A stretch of DNA of 64,000 nt, from positions 24,893,398-24,957,397 of the forward strand of contig JAUJPP010000003.1 in NCBI GenBank assembly GCA_030562195.1. Reading direction: 5' to 3'. The notes under the pieces are model-generated. The model ran no database searches and was not told the origin of the DNA. It worked only from the letters and a program-made list of their open reading frames with translations. The stretch comes from Nipponacmea schrenckii (taxonomy: Eukaryota; Mollusca; Gastropoda; Lottiidae). This document shows, piece by piece, positions 1 to 13,649 of the stretch. The position numbers and the translations under genes were made by a program. How positions within the stretch are numbered: position 1 is the first letter of the stretch; each line of letters starts with the position of its first letter.

Positions 1-194
1 TAGAGATTTGATGGTTGAATGTTAACAAGTTTTTATTCAACCGAAGGCACTAGCACAAGTTAGTTTGCGATATCAGCATTTGCTAGAAGCAAAAGTTAAC
101 CTGTCAGCTTTTACCAACCAACCACTAGCACAAGATTGATGCTGAGTTCACAGATAGAGAATTTATTTAAACATTTTTGATTTTATGTTTTCAG
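1..194. repeat. dispersed ~60-bp repeat copy and intron end
   Basis: Bases about 62-125 closely match 46209-46270: both contain TAGTTTGCGATATCAGCAT, then a CTxGxAGC segment, a GTTAAC/CTTAAC segment and ACCAACCAACCA. More diverged tandem relatives lie at 11345-11580. A splice acceptor (TTTTCAG) ends at 194, so the rest looks like the end of an intron whose upstream exon lies outside the window. Confidence 0.5.
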
Positions 195-230
195 GCCTTC
201 TAATTTGAAGATAGTAAAATTAAAGATAAA

Positions 231-251
231 ATGATAGAAGTAATAACCTAG
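231..251 (+). promoter_or_regulatory. short upstream ORF in the LMTK leader
   Basis: An ATG at 231 opens a six-codon frame ending in TAG at 251, five bases before the LMTK start at 257 and in a different frame. If the exon beginning at 195 is the 5' leader, this uORF could lower initiation at the main ATG. The leader assignment is inferred from the acceptor at 194. Confidence 0.3.
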
Positions 252-256
252 CCATC

Positions 257-3200
257 ATGATTATTTTAATGATAGCTGTTTCTGTTGTACTGACACTCTC
301 TTTAGTTGTGGTCATCCTTGGATGTATTCAATGTTTTGTTGGTAAAAAGGCAAGGGGTTTTTCAGTAAGTACTAGTAAACTGGGACATGTTTCCCAAAAT
401 TTTAATAAAATTACAATCAAGATTTTAAGAAATACAGTAACCTGATTGGTTATTAAAAACTCAATTGACCAATCTGACCATTGGAACATTAAAATCATCT
501 TAAGATAAGTTTTTGTGAAAAAGGCTTCTTTTTGTAACTTTAATTATATCAAGTATATGTTTATTGTGACAATAAGAATTACCGTATTCAATAATCTGTA
601 TCAGATAGACTTGATTAAACTTGAAAGATCCTAGCTATATCATCTTGATCAATACAAGTATATTGTTATACTCATTGCCTGCATGTTAAATATAGATAAA
701 TACTTTTTACTTTTATAAATCTATATATTTAAACAGAACAGAACTGTATTAACTTAGAAATCAGCCAGGAGACTCAACTTTTAATAACATTGTTACAGTC
801 TGCAACAGGGCTGTTGATTTGGCCATATATGCCAGTCATGTCTGATTGTTCATCCAAAATGATCAAGTGATAAAAGGCTCCATAGAATATCAAGTATATG
901 TCAGTGACATAAAAAAAAAATTAAGTTATCCAAAAAACAAAATTCTCTCAAAGACCCACCAAACACTTTTAGTAAATTGATTTTAGTCAAATAAGCGATT
1001 ACTGTTCAGAGGTGGCTAATCAACAATGAATTAATGAACAATAAGTATTTGTTATTGGCTGCCACTTCCAAAGTTACAGTTCAAGGAACTGTATACTCTT
1101 CAAGTGTGTTTTCTACTGGACTTTCTTTAATGAGTTCACATAGTTAATATTATTTTGGTATATCAAGGAAAATATTACATGCATTTTCAGAATTTCCAAA
1201 ATGATGAAGAATCTGCATCAGCATCAAGAGAAAATGCTGGATTTTCATTGGAGCCCTCTGATTTAGCTTCACAAGATAGTGATTTGGCGTCTGTGATTAT
1301 TGAACCATTGCCTGATATCTTGTCTAAAACTGTCTCTACATCAGCTTTAAGACCCAGAATACGTTGTAATGATAAATTAAAACAAGATTCAGCTGTCAGA
1401 TTGATTAGTAAGTGGACATCTTTTATTAGTCCATAAAAACAAAGTATGGCCAATTTGATGTGACAGTGAGCATACATAATATCTCTCAATGTTTTTTTAC
1501 AACAGCCTTAAGGAAAGTCTTATTGTCTAAACAATCTTCTTTAAAAATGTTAAATATCGGAGTGCTTAAAGATAAATGAAACTTAATTTACCTTTTTAGC
1601 TGTTCACCGTCCGTTTCCTAGAGTACAGTTAACTTATCTGAAAGAAATTGGTTCAACTTGGTTTGGCCAGGTAATTTATGCATTTAATTATAATCTCTCA
1701 CTTCATACCAATTAAAGGGATATTGCATGGTTATATTCTTACAAGCTTTGACTACTAGTATCACCTTGCACAAGGATTTTCTACTTTAAGTCCATATCAA
1801 ATTGAATTATATCCAAAACTTATGTCATTTTAGTTAAAATAGCATTAAGTATCATTTAAAGAGTGATATAGATAATAAAAATTAATTTTCAATGTAAAAT
1901 CTCTTTAAAACAGACATGTAGACTATATAGAAAGTAAAGCACTAACAGAGCTGATAAAACCATAATGAAAATAACCTTACTACAGATATTTTGGCATAAT
2001 GTTCTAAGAGGGGGGCGTTATTGAGTATAATTAAATATTGATAAGAACCATGGTATATTAAAGACTGTCTATTATCTCTGTTATTATTACAGGTAATTGA
2101 ATCAGATGCTGAGAGAATAATAACAGGTGTATCAAGAAATAGAGTTATTGTGAAGGTTCTCAGTGATAACGCTACTAACGTGGAACAGAAACAGTTCCTG
2201 GAAGATGTGGCACCGTTTCGAGAATTAGATCATTCTAACCTTATCAGATTGTTAGGTCAATGTACAGAAACTACACCATTGTTGATGATTCTGGAGTTTG
2301 CTCCCTTGGTAAGTTCTAAGATTGCTTCTGTTCGGAAAAGAAAGGACAATATCATGCATTATTTTGATCTAACAAAAATGACAGATGTTGCTTTCAGATC
2401 AGTATATTCGGATTGGAGATTATCAAATGTGATATGAAACACAGATATTATTATCCAACTGCAGGAAACCACTTAAAAACAAATCTTATTTACTTTTTGC
2501 TTGAAAATGCTGTATGTATAAGATATAGACCGATACAAGGTTAATATTCGAAATAATGTCTAGGGCTTGCCCGAGACATTTTTTTTCGAATATTAACCGA
2601 AGGGATTTGAGGTCTATATCTAACTTACAATCCAAGGTAAACAAAATAGGTAAATTTACTAATAACCCCCTGTTTCCAATAGAATCATCCATAGGTGAAT
2701 ACATGAAATAATCATCGTCAACTTCAAAGGTGAAATAATACTGTGGATTGTAAATTTTTTAAAAATTTTAATTATCACTACGCTGTTTAATTTATATGTA
2801 TAAGTACATCAAATGATTTTTTTTTAAATTTTGTAAATTATAGGGTGATTTGAAAGCCTATTTACGGAATCATAGAGTTGGTACTCCATTGTTTAATGAG
2901 AAGAATTTACAATTAAAGTTTGCTCTAGATGTTGCTAGTGGGTTGGCTTGTTTACATAAACATAATTACATACACAAGTAAGTTACTTATAAATCACAGA
3001 TTTGTAAATATAAATAATATAAATATAAATGTAACAAGTATACTTTAATTTGAGATACAGTTGTTGTTTTTAAATTTTTTGGATGTAAACTTCAATATTT
3101 TCTTTGAAATTAAATATTGTCTCAAGTGACTGATATTTTGGTGGTAGACAAGAATTAAACATTTAGACTAACATTATAACTATTTGTTTCAGTGATTTAG

Positions 3201-6200
3201 CTACTAGAACATGTTTAGTATCTGGAGATCAAACTATTAAAATAGGTGATTATGGCATCAGTGAAGAAAGATATAAGGTAAGTCATTTTTGCTAAGAATC
3301 TAGGAATTATTTAGAGCTGAGGCTAAGATTTTGTGCTGGTGGGTGAATGTGGTCCATCAACTCGGAACGACACCAGTTTCATCAGCTTGCGGCTTCTCCC
3401 CATTAAAATTTGATAATTAGAAGCCTGGAGAACTAATTCATAGTGATTTATTTATCAAATCATTAATATTTTTGGTTTTATTTGAAGTTCCTACAAATTA
3501 ATCAATCTTGTTCTCAAACTGAAAAAGGTTTTTAACGGCAGGGCTGCTTTTAGGTGAAAAATATACAGAGGATCTGACTAGAATTTACCTTTAATAATTA
3601 AAATGTCGTGATTGTAATGATTATTGTAGACTGATTATTATAACAATGGTCAAGAATTATTACCATTAAGATGGATGGCACCAGAGACTTTGGAACTGCA
3701 GGATATCACCTGGCAAATCACAGAAATTACACAAGCTAGTAATATCTGGTAAGCATGATTAGTAATTTAAGTGTCCTAAACTTTTCAGTTTTCCCCCAAA
3801 AAAGGAGAGTCGAATTGCACTGACTAGTTCTTAAATTTGATATGAATATCAGAAAAGTTATCTGATAGAAAAAATAGATTCATTAAATATTTGAAAAGGG
3901 TAAGTGGAAGAAGTCCTACCCCATTCAGATCATCCACATAACTTAAAACAGCTTTTTTGAAGTCCTTCATAATTAGAAATTCTTTACAACGTCCACATCG
4001 CTAATATTGTAAATTTGAAACTCATTTAGAGAGTCCACATCGCTAATATTGTAAATTTGGAACTCATTTAGAGAGTCCACATTGCTAATATTGTAAATTT
4101 GAAACTCATTTAGAGAGTCCACATTGCTCATATTGTAGTAACTTTATAGCATTAAACTTTAATTTAAAATCCATATATAGCTGATAACTAATTATATTTA
4201 TATTTATTATATAGTATTGCAGTATTGTATTTGGTGATTAATTATGAAATAATATATTTTGTAGGTCATATGGTGTGTTGTTATGGGAACTAATGACCTA
4301 TGCTACAATACCATATACAGCTCTACCTGATGAACAGGTGTTAGATGGTGTTATAAAACAGAAACTTATCAAATTACAACCACCATCTGATGCTAATATA
4401 CCACATAGTGATAGAATGTAAGTAGTAATGTAGATGTATGATAAGTGGATCTGTGGGCGATAGGTCAAATCTTTGGGTCAAATCCTTGCGAAGGTTTCGA
4501 TTGATTGACCTTTCCATTTTGCTTTGAAATTATCTAATTGTACACATGATACAAATATCAATGACATCATTGTCATCATTTGCTCTCGTTTGGCAATATT
4601 TCCACATTATTTACCTAGATTCTTGACAGAAATTGAAAAAGAGTAGGATAATATTGCTGTCCCAGTAAAGATTTGCTCATTGCACACTGCATGGTGTTGC
4701 CCGTTTCAAACACACCCAGTCAGGTGCTAAAAAAAGTAGGATGTAAATTTCAATTTAACTTATATATTGGCTAATGAAAAAAAGCCCTTGATTAAAATAT
4801 ATTCTGTTATAGCATTTTGTAATAATTTTAGATTTGAGGTGATGCAGTTTTGTTGGTTGAAACCTGAGCAAAGGCCAACAGTAGAAGAAGTGCATGGGTT
4901 ATTACAGAGACTGTATCAACAGAGCGTCACTGTATCAGAAAGCTCTGCAGCAGATGATGAATTTGAAAAGAAGTGGGACAGTTTAATACCTAAAGAAGTT
5001 CAAATACCAAAACAACATAATATTCCTGTCACCTCCAATGATTTGCATAAATTTGAATCTGATTTTACCTCATCTAATGAAAGTACAGCTTTAACTAAAT
5101 CTGATGAAAGTGTAAAGAGAGAGAAGTTATCTACAACGGTAAATGGTGGATTAGATTTCACGCCCGCTTTACGACCAGATAATTCTACATCTACTCCATT
5201 TAAACCAATACGGAAACATCTTACTAGCACACCTTTAAATAAAGACCAAAACTATGATAAAAATAGTATTGAGAATAAACATGACTCAATAGAAGCCATT
5301 ATGAAATCCGAAGATGTGGCATCCATGAATGATTCAGCTATTGATGATGAGGCTTTTGAGCATAACAGTAAACCAGAAGACAATAGACAAACTGAGACCT
5401 TAGCCACTTCAGCTGAAACTGTCACTTCAGGAGTTGTGACTGGGGATTTCTCTTTAAGTGGTAAACATTCAGATCAGCTTGTCCTGACCACATCAATTCC
5501 GGGTTCAGAAATCCAAAATTATACCAAAGATGCGTTAAATAGCCAACAACCACAATTTGAAAACATCACCACAAGTAAAAAACAGTCTGACATAACTTCA
5601 TCTTTGAGTCGTGATGATCAATCCAGCTTAGAGACCTCAAATGATCTTGAAAGTGTTGACACAGAGTTGCCCAATTCCACAAAGGATTCATTTGATATTG
5701 TATCAGACCTCAGTACAGAGAATCTAATTAGTAGTGATAATCTAGAATCAACCCAAGAAATTACAAACCATACTGAACCATCCCATGTGTCAGGTGATCT
5801 AGATGTAGTGAACACTTCTGGAAACATAATAGAAACATCCAACATCCAACCTGTCATTGAAACACGTAATGATATTATTAGTATTACAAAACCATCCAGG
5901 GATGAAAAAGAATCAGAGCAAAGCAACAAGCCAGTAGAATCAGTACCAGAGATTATCATAGAAGGCGATTCCCAGGTGTCTACTCAAGACTCTGTTTTGG
6001 AGAACATCAACAAAAACAACTATCTTGTTCCAGAGCCAGTGAATGCCACAGCAGCTGATATTGATTCCTCTCTAGGAGCTGATATTGATGAGTTTATGAA
6101 CGCCTCTTTCAATAACAGTCCATTAGAGAAGTCTGTTGATAAATCTTTGACAGATTTCTCTGAGTTAGATGCCATTTTGAACAATCAGTTGGACTCAACA

Positions 6201-8318
6201 AGTTCAATTGAGGAACAGAACGAAAATAATTTGGAACGTGAAGGGAGGATTTCTCCTTGTGACGATATGAAAACCCCTGAACAAAGGACAAATTCTCCGG
6301 ACCTCAAAGAGGACAGTGAGTGTGGCCAAGAAGGTAAGTTAGAAAATAATGAGTATGCTCCTCTCCCAATCCTGAGTGATAAAAGACTTGATAATTGTGA
6401 CATAAAAAGTAGTACACCAGTGAATAACTATGGTAAATGTTCTCGAAAGATTCGACAGTACGATCTCAATGATGATAGTAGAGTAAATGGTGCGTGTAGT
6501 CCTGTTATTAACGTGACCAGTGAAACAAGTAGTTCTCAATCCGATGATGACACTTCCTCTACAAGTGGCAGCTCCTATATTTGTGATTATAGTCTAAATG
6601 ATATTGAAGAATGTGATCAGATTGAGAAAGTGAAAGTAGACAATAGTTTGAATGATTATTTAGAAACGGGGTGCATACCGTTTAGTATGAACGACGAACA
6701 AATACAATTCGCAAGTGAACTCTACCTCTCTAAAGGAATGAATTCCCCGTCTATATTCGAACGGACCACATTGGAAACCATTCCCGAAGATGATTTACCA
6801 GCTTCCCCGAAACGTGTTGAGAGAAATGATGTGAAAAATGACACTCAATTTGAAGATGTGTTCCCATCCCAAGATAATTTTGATTTTGAGTGGGATGATT
6901 TTATGGGAGAATCTTTAATTGGACGACCTCGTAGTACGGACATGTCGCCTAAAAGAGCGCTCGATTTCAGTGACTGGATGGTGGAAGATGATAATTTGAG
7001 TTTGAAGAGTAATACTAGTGCTTTATCTTATTCTAAAAATATTAATGGTGTGCGAGGTAGTACCAGATCTGATTTTAACAGTGCTGATTCGTGTGATAAT
7101 ACAAGTAATTTGTCGTCTGTTTCTGACAGTGAGGTAAAACGAACACAACCACAAACTAAACCCCGATCTTATATATCTGAAATTATAGCTAATCGTAGTA
7201 CTGGCTCTTTAACTTCTAACTATAAAAATCATTATAATAGTAGCTTCTATTCTCTTTATGATAACCTTGATTCAGACGATTCTTCAACTGACGACTATTT
7301 ACCAACAGATCTTAATCTTTCCCATGAATCTCGTAATCTACAATCTGTGCATGTCTCAAATGGCAGTAAAAACAAAATGGCTGCCTATGGAACTAACCAG
7401 GTACGATCTTGATGTTTGATGTTTTATATGGTGTATATTCAGCATGCTGTATTTATTTGGCTGTTAGGTTTATTTTGTTGTGTGTTTGGTTTGATAATGT
7501 TGTGATCCCACCCATGCTTTTGTTTAACACACTAACTTTCTTTCTGTTAACTGCTTTTTTAACAGCACCCCAAAAAAAACACTTTTTGGTTTTACAGTTA
7601 GATGAATGAATCACCACTACACTAGACAATCTAAAAATAGAACTGTGGAATTCAGGATAAGGAAATGTTGCACAAGTCCCATAACTGTCTTCTAAAATTT
7701 AACCAAAATAGGACCACATCAAATGGAATATATTAAGGTGCATTGGCATTAAAATGATCTAGCACCAAGAACCATATCAAAGGATTCAAAGCAATCATAA
7801 GTTTAAAAAGTTAGAAAAAGCAGTTAACTAAAATGTTGTAACATAAACGCATGCTCCAACCATTTGGGTTGAAATTTATTTATTTTTGTTAATTGTAATT
7901 TTTTTAGTAATAGTTTTATTTTATTTTTTTATGTTTTTCAGTTAATTTACACATTTTTTTAATTTAAGAAATTCACCAAAGTTTTGTGCATGACAGCTAG
8001 AAATTTATAAATTAGAATAAGTATATAGATTCCAGAAACTAAATCATCTTAACGATGTTGTAGAAGAAATAACTTTCCAAGAATTTCAATGTTTGTAAGA
8101 ATTAACATGCCTGCCATGCTTCAGTTAATGATTACCAGTTGAAACCTTTGAAGTATTGATAATAATTAATGAATGAACTTGTCTAATTGTAGGTATTTGA
8201 ACCAACAATAATGATAACAGATTTAGATGAAGATTTACCACCATTGAATGATTTAACAACAGATATCAGTGGCAATACCACATCAACTATTATTCACAAC
8301 TCACAACATAGTTTTTAA
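257..8318 (+). CDS. LMTK: lemur tyrosine kinase (LMTK/AATK family), membrane-anchored kinase
   Basis: Ten coding exons join in frame: 257-364, 1191-1407, 1600-1670, 2093-2308, 2844-2977, 3193-3277, 3630-3748, 4265-4417, 4832-7400, 8193-8318 (1265 aa). ATG 257 is the first in-frame ATG after a TAA. Residues 2-27 form one membrane segment. The kinase domain (about 118-390) has a glycine loop EIGSTWFGQ, Lys153 in VIVKV, HND at 248-250, GDYG at 267-270 (the LMTK form of DFG), WMAPE, and the final CW..PEQRP motif. One 2.6-kb exon encodes a long acidic, Ser/Thr-rich disordered tail, as in vertebrate LMTKs. It contains FEWDDF around residue 1055, matching FEWDDDF near the LMTK2 C terminus, and the last exon has ITDLDED, resembling the LMTK2 end. 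Oddities: catalytic-loop Asn is Thr255 and the second loop glycine is Thr128. Vertebrate family members act in endosomal traffic and neurites; the role here is inferred. Confidence 0.9.
796..880. repeat. fragment of a GCAGGGCTGTTGA-type MITE
   Basis: In LMTK intron 1. It shares CTGTTGATTT, GCCAGTCATGTCTGATT and CCAAAATGAT in the same order with the fuller copy at 11661-11872. I see no right-hand end here. Confidence 0.45.
2521..2621. repeat. fold-back (hairpin) element in LMTK intron 4
   Basis: The left arm (AGATATAGACC, GGTTAATATTCGAAA, AATGTC) and right arm (GACATT, TTCGAATATTAACC, GGTCTATATCT) are near-perfect reverse complements around a loop near 2562-2571. This is typical of a small non-autonomous inverted-repeat element. 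Confidence 0.7.
3985..4140. repeat. tandem repeat, ~42-bp unit, about 4 copies
   Basis: Units read GAGTCCACATCGCTAATATT then GTAAATTTGAAACTCATTTA with few changes. The array lies in LMTK intron 7, ending about 125 bp before the exon 8 acceptor. Confidence 0.85.
4640..4760. repeat. copy of the dispersed 'TTTTACGTCCTAC' repeat family
   Basis: In the LMTK intron before exon 9. It contains CTCATTGCACACTGCATGG, TGTTGCCCG, CAGTCAGGTGC and AGTAGGATGTAAA, in the same order as the copy at 58555-58670. It is a diverged inverse copy of the family described under findings. Confidence 0.5.
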
Positions 8319-8498
8319 CTTGAATTAATTCCAATACTTATTTCAAGTTATTTAACAAATACTGAATTTAGCTATTATTCCATAAAATAGTTTCTGACTT
8401 GAATTGTATTACAAATACAAGTATTGTTTGCAGGAAAATACACAAAAAAACAACTACATAGACTGATTTAGACATAATCTGGACTCAATTTTATAGAA

Positions 8499-8613
8499 AA
8501 CAATTACTTTATTAAATCACTTGCACCTTTCAGATGATGCTGTTGTCTTTAGCTTAATAAAGATGGGAGTACCCCTGTTGAAACGTCGCAAGTTATTTAA
8601 TAAAGTAATTGTT
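8499..8613. repeat. fold-back MITE
   Basis: AACAATTACTTTATTAAAT at the left is the inverse of ATTTAATAAAGTAATTGTT at the right. An inverse partial copy lies at 56621-56741, and similarity between the two extends outward to a shared CCACTCAAGG segment at 8651-8660. Confidence 0.7.
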
Positions 8614-11174
8614 ATCTATATTATTGTTATTGTATCTACTAATTACTAAATGCCACTCAAGGAAGTGATTTAGACATATATCTTAATCCTGTACATTATT
8701 CCAAATACAGTTGATTGCAAAAAAATTCACAAAATATCAGCTAAGTATTCTGAGTTGAAAGAATATATTTTTTTATCCTGTATGTATTCTAAATACAGTA
8801 TTGCTTACATATAAAACACCTAACTCTATTATATCAACTCCTTAAAAAGGATGTTGTTATTAAATAAGTAATTAAAGGTTAAATTGATTCCCTAATGGTC
8901 ACATAATGTTTGTTTTCTTTGAATATTTAATGATGTGCAATTATTGTTTAAAAAGTGCAGTAGATGTATGAATATATTTGATCTTTAATGTAGAATTTAA
9001 TTAACTTAACTTTGTTGACAGAAAGGTGTTTTGAATACTAAATCCTCATCAGGTTTGGAAATGGTTTGATTGATGGGACTTTTGTATCATTTTGTATCAC
9101 ATTGATTAACGAAGGGTTCCCTTATTTTCACATATATATATATATATACACCATAATTGGACCGGTAATACTTATATCAATAGAAAGTAGAGGTTTCAAG
9201 GCAGATCAGAGTCAAATGGATTCCACAAGCATTTCTTTGTCCACATAGGTCTTTTGAACTTGAGAATTCACGTAATATTCATTAGAAACCCCAATTAATC
9301 AATTACATGTAGTAAGCTTTCTTTGGCTCTAATTAATGAGGGAACCCCTTTTTTTCAGGCTGAATATATTCATATATCAATTAATTCTTTATTTAAGGCA
9401 ATTTCCATGTGTGTTATAAATATTTTTTTTTATTTTGACAGGGTACATTTAATAAGGAATGTATTGAATTAGGTTGTGTTTTCATTTTATTTACAATTTG
9501 AATTATTTAGTATGAAATTTTGTGAAAAGCTCAATTTTGTTTATTGATTTTTTGGCTCTCAATTCTTTCCTTTTATTTTTCCTTTACATCAGATATACCC
9601 TACTGTATTTACAAAATATTATTATAAATCTATTCATCTTTGACACGAGAATAGAAAATATGCCATACCTAGAATCATATGATATTATATACCTGATATA
9701 TTCTATGGTTTCATGTGGTATGAAGTTATTTGGCTATAAATTGTTTTCATCATAGATATTCTCTAACTGCCATAAGAAAACTATAAGCTTATCATACAAA
9801 CCAACTTAAAGTATACATTTAATCTAATAACTTATATGTATATGTATGTATAAGTCTTATACATATACTTACAAATTGTAAGGATACATATAAAGTTAAT
9901 ATCTTTATCATTTCATTATGTATAGTTCTCTATCTGCCATATTAAGTAAAGTATATGAGGTTATTGGTTTATAAAATCTATTATATTCTACGCTATTATG
10001 ATAAATATACTTTAAGACAATAGCAATATTTAAACTAATAAGATATGTGATATTTATTATAAAAGAGATTTTTATATTTAGATAGATTCTATTTTTATAT
10101 TGTAATGGTGATAGTTCTTTACAGGTTATATCTCACCCTATCTACAAAAGATTGAGGTAGTTTCCTCAATGCCATACAATGAGGGAGAGGGAGGGTCAAT
10201 GCTCTCCTATGAAATATACAAATCAGAATGCTGCACCCTTTTTCAATATCACAATGTAATCTAAGCAGCATCCAGACCTTGCTGTAATATTTAAAGGGAG
10301 AGTGGTGGTTAGTTTTCAAAGAAATTTGAAAATTTAGACCCAAGGTTCAATACCACAAAATGAACATTTTGCAGCTGTGGAAAAAGTTGTAGGGCCTACC
10401 AAATAATCTTCATTCTCCTTAATTTAAATTCTGTCAAATTTTAGAAGTAAGGTATCTCTCTACATGGAGCTAGCCCTGAACATACCTTCATCTCTGGGAT
10501 TATGATCTCAACTCTGAAGTAATCATTGAAATTATAAATGTGCAATATATTATTTGGTGCTTACTATGGAAGCTTTCAGGGGTTGGCTCACTACAATCCA
10601 GAACACATCTCTGTGTGACATTATTCACCCTTACATTGATTTCTAACTTTTACTATTGATTAATAGATTTACTATCACATGAGAACTGTATTCAATAATG
10701 GTTTGGATGGAAAAGACAAAATATGACATACATGTATTTAAATATTCTAAATGAAACCTTCACTTCGGAGCAAAAAAAAATATTGAAGGGATTCTGTTCT
10801 AAAATAATATAATAGCAGAATTAATTCAGAAGTTTGTGTTTCAGTTAATAGTAGATGACTTAGAAATATCCATATACATTTATACAAGCCTTGTAATATA
10901 GACCTACACATCGAATGGGATAAATAAAGCTTGTCTTCCAATTCTGTGATGGAAAAATGAAAGTAGTAAATTAAATCCTATTTTTAGTAACATCTGTCTC
11001 TCTGTATAAGGAAATCAATGATGTAAAGGACTATGACCACTGTGTTTATATGTTAATTTGTAGTTATTTATTATGCTGTCTATATGGTGCTAGTTATTGA
11101 CATTAGTTTAATCATAATAGTCCATTTTCATCTTCCATAATATTTGACATTTAATGTACATTTTGTTCATATAG

Positions 11175-11216
11175 ACTACTAGAGCCTCGTTGTCAGATAA
11201 TCCTAGAAATATAAGA
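11175..11216 (+). other. possible 42-nt microexon (weak)
   Basis: The segment is framed by an acceptor-like TATAG and a donor-like GTAAGA. It is 42 nt, a multiple of three, and reads without stops as TTRASLSDNPRNIR. It lies 2.9 kb downstream of the LMTK stop, so it would only matter for an alternative LMTK 3' end. No following exon was found, and this could be chance. Confidence 0.15.
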
Positions 11217-11344
11217 GTAAGATCTCTGATTGGTGTATCTTCATTCAAATTACAATATAAACCAATCAGATGCATGTACTATGTACAATATTAACTTATT
11301 GGTTCTCTTGAGATTAATGATAAATGTGCATGCATTAAATGATA

Positions 11345-11580
11345 AATAATAGTAACAATCTGCAATATCAGTTAGCTCAAAGCAGACATTAATTTATCAT
11401 CTACCATCATCTTATTAGAGTGCAATAACTGTTAACTTGAACATTACCAATAACTTCCTGGTGTGCAATATATCAGTGAACTGGAAGCATAGGTTAACAA
11501 GTTTCTGATACCTACCAACTTTATCTAGTCTACAATTTCTGTTAACTAGAAGCAGGTGTTGTTTCTAGCAACCTGAAATA
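11345..11580. repeat. diverged tandem repeat related to 1-150 and 46196-46290
   Basis: About four units of 55-60 bp repeat the order TGCAATATCAGT, a CTxGAAGC segment, GTTAAC, then a CTACCAAC-type end. The same order of motifs occurs at the left window edge and upstream of WDR13. Confidence 0.45.
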
Positions 11581-11660
11581 AAGTACATGTAGTCGTCTAT
11601 GATAATCTCTTGTCGATGTTCTGTCATAGGTTCATCTTCTCTCATCTAACAGATATGACT

Positions 11661-11872
11661 GTAAGACAGACTGTTGATTTAACTGTATTTGCCAGTCATG
11701 TCTGATTAGAGTTCCAAAATGATTGACTGCATTTTTGATAAAAAGACATTTTCTAGGCATCTGCTATATTTTGTGCATTTTCAATGCTTTCTTGATGAAA
11801 ATAACTAAAAGATCATCATATACATGTTAAAAAATGACTGGTTGGAATTTTTTAAATCAACGGCCCTGCTGT
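11661..11872. repeat. MITE with terminal inverted repeats (GCAGGGC-type)
   Basis: The left end CAGACTGTTGATTTAA is the imperfect inverse of the right end AAATCAACGGCCCTGCT. Relatives are at 24119-24282 (both ends visible) and 796-880 (fragment). Confidence 0.55.
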
Positions 11873-12334
11873 ATGATAAATTTTGAATTTCAAATATGAG
11901 CATCTGATTGGTTGATATTGTATAATCAGATTTCTAGTTCTAATTCAAATATTAATAATGATAAAAATTTTCTGACAAACAGTTCTAGAGAGTCAACCCT
12001 TTCATTTGGAATTTTTAACCAACATCATACTAACTGGTCTCTTATTTTAATGGCATATTATTTCTTTGTATATTCTATATCTCTGTTGAACAATATTTAG
12101 AATTTCTAATAATGAAGACATGGTATATCATGACAATTATAATGATGGTCTTCAAACCATTTTGATTTGTGACTTGAAATTTAATACAGACATATCACAC
12201 TGCTATAAATATTATTAAATAATTTGATTGTTATTACACGTATTGTTTTTATTATACACCCACATGAAACATGGTATGTTATTCATTATAACACTCAAGA
12301 TGTTCAATATTTAATACTGGTGATGTTTACTGTA

Positions 12335-12400
12335 CTGCCCAGTCCTGTCTTCATATGCTCATAAGGTGTAGAAGAGTAGGACGTAAAACTCACTTCATTT
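12335..12400. repeat. copy of the 'TTTTACGTCCTAC' repeat family (inverse)
   Basis: It contains CTCATAAGGTGTAGAAGAG followed by TAGGACGTAAAACTC, the reverse complement of the core seen at 15128-15180. Confidence 0.65.
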
Positions 12401-13649
12401 TCATGCCAGTGGGTTTAGATTACTCTGCCTGGCAATTTATCTATGTATCATGGTTACATCTCTTTTCATTGATCTCTCGTATACAATAGTTTCTCATAGC
12501 TCCAGTAAATCCAATTTTACAATCACCCACCGCTTTTAAAGAGTGAGTGCAGAAAACGAACAAATTGTCCCCCTGTCACCGAAGGCGCAAAATTTCGGAA
12601 CTTTGATGTCCTTGAATGCCAAATTGTTCCTATTTTACGCCTACAAAAGACACCCTACTCAAACCATTTGTGATATGATATCATGTCCCCCTCCTGAGGC
12701 ATTTATAAATTTTATTTTTATGTTAATGGGAATTTTAGCTTCTGAATAGAAATATTGTGAATGACTCAGTCTGGAAACAAATTGTTTGGAAATTGGATCA
12801 CTTTCTGATGTAATTCTGCGTATTTGAAAATGAGCTTATATATTAAATAGAAACTTATATTTCTATCTTCACAAAGTCAATCTAAAACTGCAAAGACTGT
12901 ATACAAGCTGAGGAATCAGTAAATTTGTTTTACCAGCTCAATTAAGACAGTAGGTGACGAAATGAAACCAAATCATTAGCCCTATGGCTGTATTGTGTTC
13001 ACAAGTAACTATTGATGCATGGAGTGAGAGGAAATATAATTCCAGATTAGAAGAAAATCTTTAAAATAAATAATAATAATTATATATAATTTATAAAAAC
13101 AAACATTTCAACATTGATAGAAAACGCATTCTTAACAATTTAAGACAGATTTCACAAAAACTAATATCACATTTAAGTAATTGATTTTCTATTAAATTTA
13201 TCAAAAATTTACAAAATTTATCTTAGATTCAATTATTAGGACCAAGGCCCAGCTGTTTATTAATTGACATATTTTACTTAATAATAGAATGTTCTATCAA
13301 TAAGCATGAATAAGCTGTATTTTACAGCCGATGAGCAAATTCATCAATATCTAAAATCACTAAAGCATCTGTGATTGTCACACTTATATAAAGAACTCCA
13401 GACTGAATTTCCATATGTCTCCACCTAATGTTTGGTGACTGCTTACAAAAGAATATAAAATCTAATTATGTTCTTGTATATGGAATACTAGATCCCCTTT
13501 CATTGCCTCCCTGAAGCAATATCCCTTTATATTTAAAAAAAATTCTGAATTGTGTAAATCTGACTAGAATACAAATTGAATGTTTCTCTACATGTGACCG
13601 AGACCAGTGCTTCTATAGTAGCATATTTAAACAACTAAAGCACAAGTAT

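Larger units (their letters stand above)
8319..13649. other. intergenic spacer between convergent LMTK and MAO1
   Basis: This is AT-rich, with no frame I would call a gene; the open frames here are short and lack partners with splice signals. It holds a fold-back element (8499-8613), an (AT)n run near 9130, a diverged tandem repeat (11345-11580), a MITE (11661-11872), a dispersed-repeat copy near 12335-12400, and one microexon-like segment (11175-11216). The LMTK 3' UTR must occupy its left part. Confidence 0.6.

Noticed and set aside
12543..12749. 68-codon frame in the LMTK-MAO1 spacer
   Set aside because: It has no proper ATG start, splice partners or recognisable motif.
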